Origin: CAVZCC01 sp963773765
GTDB lineage: Bacteria; Actinomycetota; Acidimicrobiia; Acidimicrobiales; Microtrichaceae
Length of the DNA: 64,000 bases
Assembly: GCA_963773765.1 (NCBI GenBank)
Contig: CAVZCC010000008.1
Span: 186,001 to 250,000 of the forward strand
Reading direction: 5' to 3'
Shown here: in pieces, positions 36,198 to 44,387 of the stretch
How the letters are laid out: each line of letters starts with the position of its first letter
Numbering within the stretch: position 1 is the stretch's first letter
Program-made: the position numbers and the translations under genes
Notes under the pieces: generated by a model
What the model was told of the DNA's origin: nothing
The model's database searches: none
What the model saw: only the letters and a program-made list of their open reading frames with translations

Positions 36198-37915
36198 ATG
36201 TCGGCCACGGATGTCCGCGCCCAGCTCACCGGACCGGGGGGACCCTTCGAGGTGGTCCACGACGTCGTGGGCGGCGTGGAGATGAAGGTCTACAAGGACC
36301 GGTTCCCGGACCTGCGGGTGGTGGCCCGGTTCGGCCTGGCCCACGGTGACAAGGAGTTCATCGTGCACGGCGACCGCCGCATCACCTTCGGCGAGTTCGC
36401 CGCGCTGCGCCAACTCGGTCAGCGCCGGGCTGGCCGCGGCCGGGGTGGGCCACGGGGACCGGGTGGCGGTCCTGAGCCAGAACAACCCGGAGTGGTGCCT
36501 GGCCTTCTGGGGCACGGTGAACCTGGGGGCGGTCCTGGTGGGCCTCAACGGCTGGTGGAACGCCGACGAGGTCGTCTACGGCCTGGAGGACTCCGGGGCC
36601 CGGGTGCTGGTGGCGGACCGCAAGCGGTTCGAGCGGGTCGCGGGCGACGTGGACGCCATCGACTCGCTGGAGCGCGTGTACCTGGTGGACGCGGACCCGT
36701 CGGAGTTCCCCGGGCCCGACGGGACGCCCAGTCCCAAGCTCCACCGCTTCGACGAGCTCACCGCGGACCCCACCGACGTGTTCCCCGACGTGGCGCTCGG
36801 CGAGGACGACCACGCGGTCATCTTCTACACGTCGGGCACCACGGGCCGGCCCAAGGGTGCCATCAGCACCCACCGCAACATGGTGGCCAACCTGCAGAAC
36901 ACGGTCTTCCTGCTCACCCTCGGGTCCATGACCACCCCGGGTGCCGGTGGTGGCGGCGGCCAGCCCGTCGCGCTGTTCACCTCACCGTTGTTCCACGTGT
37001 CGGGCTGCCACTCCGGCCTGGTGGTCGGGATGATGGCCGGCATGCGCATGGTCATGATCGACGGCCGCTTCACGCCGGAGGCCGCGTTCGAGCTCATCGA
37101 GCGGGAGGACGTCATGATCTGGGCCACCGTGCCCACCATGATCTGGCGGGCCTGTGAGCACCCGGACCGACACACCTACGACACGTCGTCGGTCATGTCG
37201 GTCAGCTTCGGCGGCTCCCCGTCGGCCGACGAGCTGCAGCGCCGCATCCGGGAGACCTTCCCCAACGTGAAGGCCACCACCAACGCCTACGGGCTCACCG
37301 AGTCGTCCTCGGTGGCCACCAGCCTGAGCGGCCCCGACGCCCTGGCCAAGCCGGCGTCGGTGGGCCTGCCCATGCCCGTGGTGGACATCGCCATCGCCGA
37401 TCCCACCGGCGCGCACCTGCCGCCGGGGCGGACCGGCGAGGTCCTGATCAAGGGCCCGATCATCATGCCGGGCTACTGGAACAAGCCCGAGGCCACCGCG
37501 GACACGGTCATCGACGGCTGGCTCCACACCGGCGACGTCGGCCACCTGGACGACGAGGGCTTCCTGTTCATCACCGACCGGGCCAAGGACATGCTGATCC
37601 GGGGCGGCGAGAACGTGTACTGCGTGGAGATCGAGAACCGCCTGGTGGAGCACCCCGAGATCGCGGACGCCGCCGTGGTCGGCGTGCCCCACCCGGAGCT
37701 GGGCGAGGAGGTCAAGGCGGTGGTGGAGCTCACCGAGGGCTCCACGCTCTCCGACGCGGAGATCCAGGCGTGGGTGGCGGAGGCCCTGGCCGCCGTTCAA
37801 GGTCCCGGCCTACGTCGAGCGCTGGGACACCAAGCTGCCCCGCAACGCCTCCGGCAAGCTGCTCAAGAACGTGCTCCGGGGCGAGGGCCACGTCAGCTTC
37901 GCCGAGACGATGTGA
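36198..37915 (+). CDS. AMP-binding acyl-CoA synthetase (two frameshifts)
   Basis: This ANL-family ligase, about 572 residues when corrected, activates a carboxylic acid through an acyl-adenylate to its CoA thioester. The P-loop is IFYTSGTTGRPKGA, A4-A5 regions read ATTNAYGLTESSS, A7-A8 is WLHTGDVGHLDDEGFLFITD, and the catalytic C-terminal lysine lies in KLPRNASGKLLKNVL. The start (ATG 36198) and the C-terminus are in different frames from the middle. Indels are near 36410 and 37795; removing one C in GCCGCCG at the latter restores AAFKVPAYVER. The substrate is unknown. Confidence 0.87.
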
Positions 37916-38054
37916 ACGGACGCCCCACCCGCCCCCGCCGGGAGTGAGGTCGCCCGCCCGAGGACCCCGATCGCGGGCCCTCCGGGCCGCGACCAGCGCC
38001 GTTGCAGGGCACCCGACCCACGACCGGTCACGTTCACATCCGGTTGCGTTCCCC

Positions 38055-38086
38055 GAAACACCGGCGAAACACGCGCTCCATACGGT
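38055..38086 (+). promoter_or_regulatory. amt upstream region: GAAAC-N6-GAAAC direct repeat and possible -10
   Basis: Two GAAAC motifs (38055-38059 and 38066-38070) spaced by six bases lie about 140 bases before the amt start, followed by TACGGT (38081-38086), a possible -10. GlnR sites in actinobacteria pair gTnAC and GaAAC with six-base spacing, but a clear gTnAC half is missing here. The rest of the 288-base gap (37916-38203) shows no gene. Confidence 0.3.
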
Positions 38087-38203
38087 GCCGCCATCCACAG
38101 AAGGCTCTCAGCCGGAATGGGATGGCCGCCCCGGCCCGTGGGGCGGTCCTCGGGCCGAACCGACGTCACGTCGTCGGATTCACTGATTCAGGAGGACTCC
38201 CTG

Positions 38204-39801
38204 GTGCTCAGAAATCGCAAGGCCAAGCTCACGCTTGGTCTTCTCCTTGCAGGAACGGTGCTACTGACGCCGGCGATCGCAGGGGCGCAGGACGCGCCCG
38301 TGTTCGATCCCGCGGCAGCCGTCCCGGCCACTGCGGACGGCTTCGGCCTGAACCTGCTGTGGATCATCATCGGCGCCGCCCTGGTGATCTTCATGCAGGC
38401 CGGGTTCGCCATGGTCGAGACCGGCTTCTGCCGGGCCAAGCACGCCGCCCACGTGGTGACGACCAACCTGGGCATCTTCGGCCTCGGCTTCGTCGGGTTC
38501 TTCTTCATCGGCTTCCCGCTGATGTTCGGCGGCTACAGCTACGCCGGCTACTTCGGCTACGACACCGCGCTGGGGAGCAACCTCATCGGCAGCGGCAGCT
38601 GGACCTTCGCCTGGTGGTCCTGGGACGCCTTCGCACTGAAGAGCGTGCCGTCGGAGCTGCTGCCGTCGATCGCGGCCTTCTTCCTCTACATGGTGGCCTT
38701 CATGGACACCACGGCCACGATCCCCACGGGCTCCATGGCCGAGCGGTGGAAGTTCAAGAGCTTCATCTGGTGGGGCCTGTTCTGCGGCGCCATCTTCTAC
38801 CCGCTGTTCGGCGCCTGGACCTGGGGCGGCGGCTGGCTCTCGCCAGCTCGGGCAACAGCCTGGACCTGGGCTTCGGCTACGTGGACTTCGCCGGCTCCGG
38901 CATCGTGCACGCCATGGGTGGCGCCGCCGCTCTGGCCGGTGCCCTGATCCTCGGCCCCCGCATCGGCAAGTTCGGCAAGGACGGCAAGGCCCGGGCCCTG
39001 CCCGGCCACAACATCCCGATGGCCATGCTGGGCGCCTTCATCCTGCTGTTCGGCTGGTTCGGCTTCAACGCCGCCTCCACCTTCGCAGCGACCGACGTCC
39101 GCTTCACGGTGGCGGCGGTCAACACCGGCATCGCCGCAGCGTTCGGCCTGGTCGCCTCGATGATGTACATCATGATGCGCACCGGCAAGCCGGACCCGGG
39201 CATGATCGCCAACGGCATGCTGGCCGGCCTGGTGGCCATCACCGCCCCCTGCGCCTTCGTGGAGCCCTGGGCGGCGGCGGTCATCGGCATCATCGCCGGT
39301 GTCCTGGTCATCGAAGCCGTGTTCTTCATCGAGAAGCGGGGCATCGACGACCCGGTGGGCGCCATTGCGGTCCACGGCATCTGCGGCTCCTTCGGCGTGC
39401 TGGCCGTCGGCCTCTTCGCCAGCGGCAACTACGGCGGCCTCTGGAACGTGACCGAGACCGACGCCACCGCGGACAAGGGCGTCACCGGCCTCTTCTACGA
39501 CGTCAGCCTGGGTGGCAAGCAGCTGGCGGCGCAGGCCATCGGCGTGGTGGTCATCTGGACCGTCATGTTCGGCATCGCCTACGGCTTCTTCAAGATCCAG
39601 AACGCCATCACCAAGGGCGGCATCCGCTCCTCGGTGGAGGACGAGCTGGTCGGCCTGGACTACCCGGAGATGGGCGTGACCGCCTACCCCGGCGACGTCT
39701 CCTTCTCGCTGCAGGACATCGTGGTCGAGAGCCTGCCCAAGGCCCAGCAGGCCGAGGTGGCCGGCGGGGACATCGACCTGTCCAAGCAGCCCGTGAGCTG
39801 A
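38204..39801 (+). CDS. amt: Ammonium transporter (two single-base insertions near 38850)
   Basis: Amt proteins conduct ammonium through a trimeric membrane channel. A signal-like N-terminus (LRNRKAKLTLGLLLAG) is followed by about 11 membrane helices, the conserved GFAMVETGFCRAKHAAHV, YVDFAGSGIVHAMGG with the pore His, and GWFGFNAAS. The second pore His is in AIAVHGICGSFG. Near 38845-38860, removing one C and one G from CC and GGG runs restores WLSQLGNSLDLGFGYVDFAG, the family sequence, and makes the gene length a multiple of three. GTG 38204 follows a strong AGGAGG (38190-38195). No glnB/glnK is adjacent. Confidence 0.93.
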
Positions 39802-39839
39802 CCCCCTCAGCACCAGAACCGCACGACCGTGTGCGGTGT

Positions 39840-39872
39840 GAGCGCCCGCCCCTCCCCCCGGGGCGGGCGCTC
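39840..39872 (+). terminator. amt terminator
   Basis: GAGCGCCCGCCCC (39840-39852) and GGGGCGGGCGCTC (39860-39872) form a perfect 13-bp stem with a 7-base loop 39 bases after the amt stop. No T-run follows, as is common in GC-rich actinobacteria. Confidence 0.7.
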
Positions 39873-39914
39873 CCGCGTCCGGGGTGCGGTCCCCTGCCCC
39901 GGTAGGGTCGACCC

Positions 39915-40145
39915 GTGAGCGATGCCGCGCTGGACGACGGGACCTACGACGCCTTCGTGGTGGACGCCGAGGACGCCCCCGGCGGGGGCACCACCCTGGA
40001 GCTCACCATCACCGCCGGTGAGCACAAGGGCATGGTCACCGCCCTGACCAGCGCCGTCACCCTGGGCGACCCGATCGACCTGTTGGGCATGCCCGCCACC
40101 CTCACGGTCGCCATGGGCGTGCCGTCGGTGCGCATCGACCGGTAA
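39915..40145 (+). CDS. Small conserved-looking protein
   Basis: A 76-residue acidic protein from GTG 39915 (MSDAALDDGTYDAFVVDAED when read with Met). It contains alternating beta-like strands TLELTITAGEHKGMVTALT and LTVAMGVPSVRIDR, suggesting a small beta-barrel such as an OB-like fold. G/C third-position bias is strong, which supports coding. I do not recognise the family. It lies between the amt terminator and a GNAT gene, with a 40-base gap to the latter. Confidence 0.7.
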   Translation: MSDAALDDGTYDAFVVDAEDAPGGGTTLELTITAGEHKGMVTALTSAVTLGDPIDLLGMPATLTVAMGVPSVRIDR

Positions 40146-40185
40146 TTCCACCGCCGCGGCCGGGTGGTGCTGGCACGCTGGACCG

Positions 40186-40833
40186 ATGGCACACCCCCAC
40201 TGGCCCCTCTGGGACCTGCGCATCCGGACCCCCCGACTGGAGCTGCGGACGCTGCGGGAGCAGGAGATGGCGGACCTGGTCGAGGTGATCGACGGGGGGC
40301 TGCACGACCCCGCCACCATGCCGTTCCTGCACCCGTTCACCGACGTGCCCCCACCCCGTCGGGAACGGGAGGCGTACCAGCACTACTGGCGCAGCTGGGC
40401 CACCTGGACGCCCGAGCAGTGGCACCTCCAGTTCGCCACGTACCAGGACGGCCGCTGCGTCGGCACCCAGAGCCTGGATGCCACCCGGTTCCCGGCCCTG
40501 CGCACCGTCCGCACCGGGTCCTTCGTGGGGCGGGCCGACCAGGGCCGGGGCATCGGCAAGGAGATGCGGGCCGCGGTGCTGCACCTGGCGTTCGCCGGCC
40601 TGGGGGCGGCCCGGGCCGAGACCGAGGCCTTCGACGACAACGCCGCCTCCCAGCGCGTCACGGAGTCGCTGGGCTACCGGCCCAACGGCGAGGAGTGGGT
40701 GATGCGACGGGACCGACCGGGCCGGGTGCTGCGCTACGTGCTGGACCGGGCCGACTGGGAGCCCCGGCGACGGGACGACATCACCGTCGAGGGACTGGGC
40801 CCCGAGGCCCTCGACCAGTTCGGCCTGGGCTGA
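40186..40833 (+). CDS. GNAT-family acetyltransferase (RimJ/RimL-like)
   Basis: The intact 215-residue protein starts RIRTPRLELRTLREQEM and carries the acetyl-CoA motif TGSFVGRADQGRGIGKEMRA with the Q/RxxGxG/A pattern, then EAFDDNAASQRVTESLGY, as in ribosomal-protein-type acetyltransferases of the Acetyltransf_3 group. The protein acceptor is not predictable. It ends within the first copy of a 16-bp tandem repeat. Confidence 0.88.
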   Translation: MAHPHWPLWDLRIRTPRLELRTLREQEMADLVEVIDGGLHDPATMPFLHPFTDVPPPRREREAYQHYWRSWATWTPEQWHLQFATYQDGRCVGTQSLDATRFPALRTVRTGSFVGRADQGRGIGKEMRAAVLHLAFAGLGAARAETEAFDDNAASQRVTESLGYRPNGEEWVMRRDRPGRVLRYVLDRADWEPRRRDDITVEGLGPEALDQFGLG

Positions 40834-40871
40834 ATCCGTCCTGGGCCGAATCCGGGCTGGGCTGAGTCCGG
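40824..40871. repeat. Three-copy 16-bp tandem repeat at the GNAT stop
   Basis: Units CTGGGCTGAATCCG-like start at 40824, 40840 and 40856. The first contains the GNAT stop codon (40831-40833). It lies before the convergent metY gene. Confidence 0.6.
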
Positions 40872-40973
40872 CACCGCGAACTGTGCAGGGATCGCGACCC
40901 ATGACGGGTCCTGGACCTACGAGAACGCGGCACCGGGGGCGCCGGGTGCGGCGGGCAGGGCCGTGGCGCGGGC

Positions 40974-42285
40974 TCAGGCCGTGGCGGCCGCGAACCCCTT
41001 GTCCAGGTCGGCCAGGATGTCCTCGATGTTCTCCAGGCCGACGGACAGCCGGATGAGGCCCGGGTCCACGCCGGTGGTCACCTGCTCCTCCGCCGTCAGC
41101 TGGCTGTGGGTGGTGGAGGCGGGGTGGATCACCAGGCTGCGCACGTCGCCGATGTTGGCCAGGTGGCTGTGCAGCTCCAGCGCCTCCACGAACTTCTTGC
41201 CGGCCTCACGGCCCCCCTTGATGATGAACGCCGGCACCGAGCCCGGGCCCTTCGGGGTGTACCGGGCCACCCGGTCGTGCCAGGGGCTGGAGGCCAGGCC
41301 GGCGTAGGACACCGACTCCACCTGGTCGTGCCCCTCCAGGTACTCGGCCACGGCCTGGGCGTTGGCCACGTGGCGGTCCATCCGCAGGGACAGCGTCTCG
41401 ATGCCCTGGATCAGGAGGAAGGCGTTGAACGGGCTGATCGCGGCACCCAGGTCCCGCAGCAGCTGCACGCGGGCCTTGATGATGTAGGAGCCGGCCCCCA
41501 GCGCGGGCCAGTAGGCCAGGCCGTGGTAGCTGGCGTCCGGCTCGGTGAACATGCGGGAACTTGTCGTTGGCGGAGAAGTCGAAGCTGCCGCCGTCCACGA
41601 TGGCCCCGGCGATGGCCGTGCCGTGGCCGCCCAGGAACTTGGTGGCGGAGTGCACCACGATGTCCGCGCCGTGCTCCAGCGGGTTGAGCAGGTACGGCGT
41701 GGCCACCGTGTTGTCCACGATCAGGGGCACGCCGTTGGCATGCGCGACCTCCGCCACCGCGGCGATGTCCATGATGTCGTTCTTGGGGTTGCCGATGCTC
41801 TCGCCGTAGAAGGCCTTGGTGTTGGGGCGGGTGGCCTTGGCCCAGGCGTCGGGGTCGTCGGGGTCGTCCACGAAGGTCACGTCGATGCCCAGGCGGGGCA
41901 GCGTGTAGTGGAACAGGTTGTAGGTGCCGCCGTAGAGGGCGGCGGAGGACACGATGTGGCTGCCCGCCTCGGCCAGGTTCAGGATGGCGAAGGTCTCCGC
42001 GGCCTGGCCGGAGGCCACCACCAGGGCCCCGGGCAGGCCCACCGCGGTGGACGTGGCGTTCTCCAGGCTGGCGATGCGGGCCTCGGCCACCCCCTGGGTG
42101 GGGTTCATGATGCGGGTGTAGATGTTGCCGATCTCGGCCAGGGCGAACAGGTTGGACGCGTGGTCGCTGTCGCGGAACTGGTACGCCGTGGTCTGGTAGA
42201 TCGGCGTGGCCCGGGAGCCCGTGGTCGGATCGGGCGCGGCGCCGGCATGGATCTGGCGGGTGTCGAAGCCCCACTCGTCGCTCAT
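40974..42285 (-). CDS. metY: O-acetylhomoserine sulfhydrylase family enzyme (frameshift near 41553)
   Basis: A Cys/Met-metabolism PLP enzyme of the MetY type, which makes homocysteine from O-acetylhomoserine and sulfide. The start WGFDTRQIHAGAAPDPTTGS and ATPIYQTTAYQF, the insert NIYTRIMNPTQGVAEARIA, PLP lysine in VVHSATKFLGGHG, and the C-terminus GDVRSLVIHPASTTHSQL match. Near 41553 two bases appear to be lost (CA of a CACA), breaking KFPHMFTEPD. Corrected length is about 437 residues. ATG 42285 is preceded by AGGAG. I see no riboswitch in the 68-base gap to thrB. Confidence 0.9.
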
Positions 42286-42353
42286 GGTGTCTCCTGGTTC
42301 GAAGGTCGGTGACTGTCGGGGCGCAGCATAGACCCCAATCCCGACCATTCCAG

Positions 42354-43202
42354 TCAGGATTCGGTCGCCGTGCCGCCCGGGGCTTCCACCCGGACGCCGT
42401 CCCGGTCCACCTGCAGCACCTGCACCCGGCCGTCGCCGGGCACGTCGGCCGCCACCAGGCCGGCGACGTCGTCGGGCACCAGGGCCGCGACCGTCGGCCC
42501 GGACCCGGACAGCCACGCGGCCAGCACCTCGGGGCGGCCCAGGAAGTGCTCACGCACGTCCCGGGCATCGGGGCGGGCCGCCAGGCGGACGTCCTGGTGC
42601 AACCGGTCCTCGCACGCCTCCCGCAGCGCGGCGAGGTCACCGGCGGCCAGCGCCGCGACCCACAGCGCGGCCCGGCCCACGGAGAACGCCGCGTCCTCCA
42701 GCGCCACCCGGCCCGGGAGCGCCCGACGGGAGGCATCGGTGGAGGTGGACGCGCCGGGGGACCACACCACCACGGCCAGGCCGTCGGGCACCGCCACGCC
42801 CACCACCCGTCCCCCGGCCGCGACCACGAAGCCACCCACGGTGGACGCGGCCGCGTTGTCGCCGTGGCCCTCCAGGGCGTCGGCGATGGCCAGGGCACCG
42901 GCCCGGGCCTCGAGGTGGGTCAGCCCGTCGGACATCCCGGCGGCGTAGGCCCCTGCCACACGGGCCGCGCCGGAGAACCCCAGGCCGCGGCCGGGAGGGA
43001 TGGGACTGAGCCAGCGCAGCGTCGTGGCCGGATCACCGCCCGCGGCCCGGAACGCCACCGCGGTGGGATGGGTGGGCTCCACGGGGTGGAACCCGGCCGG
43101 CTCGTCGTCGACCGCGAGCCGGAACGGCAGGTCCAGGGCCAGGCCCAGGCAGTCGAACCCGGGCCCCAGGTTGGCCGACGAGGCCGGGGCCGTGACGATC
43201 AC
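42354..43202 (-). CDS. thrB: Homoserine kinase
   Basis: A GHMP kinase phosphorylating homoserine towards threonine. The N-terminus TAPASSANLGPGFDCLGLAL is typical of ThrB, and the ATP loop is PIPPGRGLGFSGAARVAGAY. The third GHMP motif is WLSGSGPTVAALV. At 282 residues it is intact and of normal length. Start ATG 43202 lies 20 bases after the ilvC stop; metY follows after 68 bases. Homoserine is also the source for the substrate of MetY, and threonine would not be needed for isoleucine if CimA supplies ketobutyrate. Confidence 0.92.
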   Translation of the reverse strand: MIVTAPASSANLGPGFDCLGLALDLPFRLAVDDEPAGFHPVEPTHPTAVAFRAAGGDPATTLRWLSPIPPGRGLGFSGAARVAGAYAAGMSDGLTHLEARAGALAIADALEGHGDNAAASTVGGFVVAAGGRVVGVAVPDGLAVVVWSPGASTSTDASRRALPGRVALEDAAFSVGRAALWVAALAAGDLAALREACEDRLHQDVRLAARPDARDVREHFLGRPEVLAAWLSGSGPTVAALVPDDVAGLVAADVPGDGRVQVLQVDRDGVRVEAPGGTATES

Positions 43203-43222
43203 CGCGCCAGCCTAGGCACCGC

Positions 43223-44251
43223 TCAGTCGCCGCCGGAGATGTCCTCGACCTTGGCCTTGCCGGCCGAGATCCACGGCATCATGCCCCGGAGCTCGGCCCC
43301 CACGGCCTCGATCTGGTGCTCCTTGCCGGCCTGGCGGAGACGCTCGAACTCCACGCCGCCGGACCGGACCTCGGTGATGAAGTTGTCCGCGAACTCACCG
43401 GAGCGGATCTCGGCCAGGACCTGCTTCATCTCCGCCTTGACCGCGTCGTTGATGATGCGGGGACCGGTGACCAGGTCGCCGTACTCGGCGGTGGTGGAGA
43501 TGGAGTAGCGCATGCCGGAGATGCCCTGCTCGTACATGAGGTCGATGATCAGCTTCAGCTCGTGCAGGCACTCGAAGTAGGCCGACTCGGGCTGGTACCC
43601 GGCCTCGACCAGTGTCTCGAAGCCGGCCTGCACCAGCGAGGTGAGCCCGCCGCACAGGACGACCTGCTCACCGAACAGGTCGGTCTCGGTCTCCTCCTCG
43701 AAGGTGGTCTCCAGCACGCCGGCCCGGGTGCCGCCGATGGCGTCCGCGTAGGACAGGGCCAGGGCCTTGGCGTTGCCGGTGGCGTCCTGGGCCACGGCGA
43801 TCAGGCAGGGCACCCCGCCGCCCTCGGTGTAGGTGCGCCGGACCAGGTGGCCCGGGCCCTTGGGGGCCACCATGGCCACGTCCACGCCCGCCGGGGCCTT
43901 GACGTAGCCGAACCGGACGTTGAAGCCGTGGGCGAAGAACAGGGCGTCGCCGTCGTTCAGGTGGGGGGCGACCTCGGCCTCGTAGATGGGGCCGATCTCG
44001 GTGTCCGGGAGCAGCATCATGACCACGTCGGCCTCGGCCGCGGCGTCGGCGACGCTGAGCACCCGCAGGCCGGCCTCCTCCGCCTTGGCCCGGGAGGAGG
44101 AGCCCTCGCGCAGGCCGACCCGGACGTCCACGCCGGACTCCTTCAGGTTCAGGGCGTGGGCGTGGCCCTGGGAGCCGTAGCCCAGGATCGCCACCTTCCG
44201 ACCCAGGATGATGGATCGGTCGGCATCCTGCTCGTAGTAGATGTTGGCCAT
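43223..44251 (-). CDS. ilvC: Ketol-acid reductoisomerase
   Basis: IlvC converts acetolactate or acetohydroxybutyrate to the dihydroxy acids, using NADPH. The Rossmann motif is VAILGYGSQGHAHALNL, followed by VGLREGSSSRAKAEEAG; the knotted C-terminal domain has TDLFGEQVVLCGGL and ECLHELKLIIDLMYEQG with metal-binding acids. At 342 residues (class I) it is intact. ATG 44251 begins MANIYYEQDADRS. Unlike many actinobacteria, ilvC is not next to ilvBN but 4.5 kb away, with a permease and two lipoprotein genes between. Confidence 0.96.
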   Translation of the reverse strand: MANIYYEQDADRSIILGRKVAILGYGSQGHAHALNLKESGVDVRVGLREGSSSRAKAEEAGLRVLSVADAAAEADVVMMLLPDTEIGPIYEAEVAPHLNDGDALFFAHGFNVRFGYVKAPAGVDVAMVAPKGPGHLVRRTYTEGGGVPCLIAVAQDATGNAKALALSYADAIGGTRAGVLETTFEEETETDLFGEQVVLCGGLTSLVQAGFETLVEAGYQPESAYFECLHELKLIIDLMYEQGISGMRYSISTTAEYGDLVTGPRIINDAVKAEMKQVLAEIRSGEFADNFITEVRSGGVEFERLRQAGKEHQIEAVGAELRGMMPWISAGKAKVEDISGGD

Positions 44252-44342
44252 GTCGGTTCCTCTGGGGGCTCGGCGGACCGTCCATGTTCGCAGCCGCACC
44301 ACGGGAACCGCCAACATGTTGCCGACCCTCCCATCAGACCGA

Positions 44343-44387
44343 AATCCTGTGCGTCTGGAACGTTCAGCGTTCCGTATGCACAGGATT
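44343..44387. promoter_or_regulatory. Nested inverted repeat upstream of ilvC
   Basis: AATCCTGTGC (44343-44352) pairs perfectly with GCACAGGATT (44378-44387), and within it GGAACG (44357-44362) pairs with CGTTCC (44368-44373). It is 91 bases before ilvC and overlaps the likely end of the permease gene, so it may be that gene's terminator or part of the ilvC leader. It also marks the edge of the frameshift-rich tract. Confidence 0.55.

Noticed and set aside
42286..42353. SAM riboswitch before metY
   Set aside because: The 68-base gap shows neither the conserved core of a SAM riboswitch nor a matching set of stems; only a ribosome binding site and a possible TATGCT -10 are seen.
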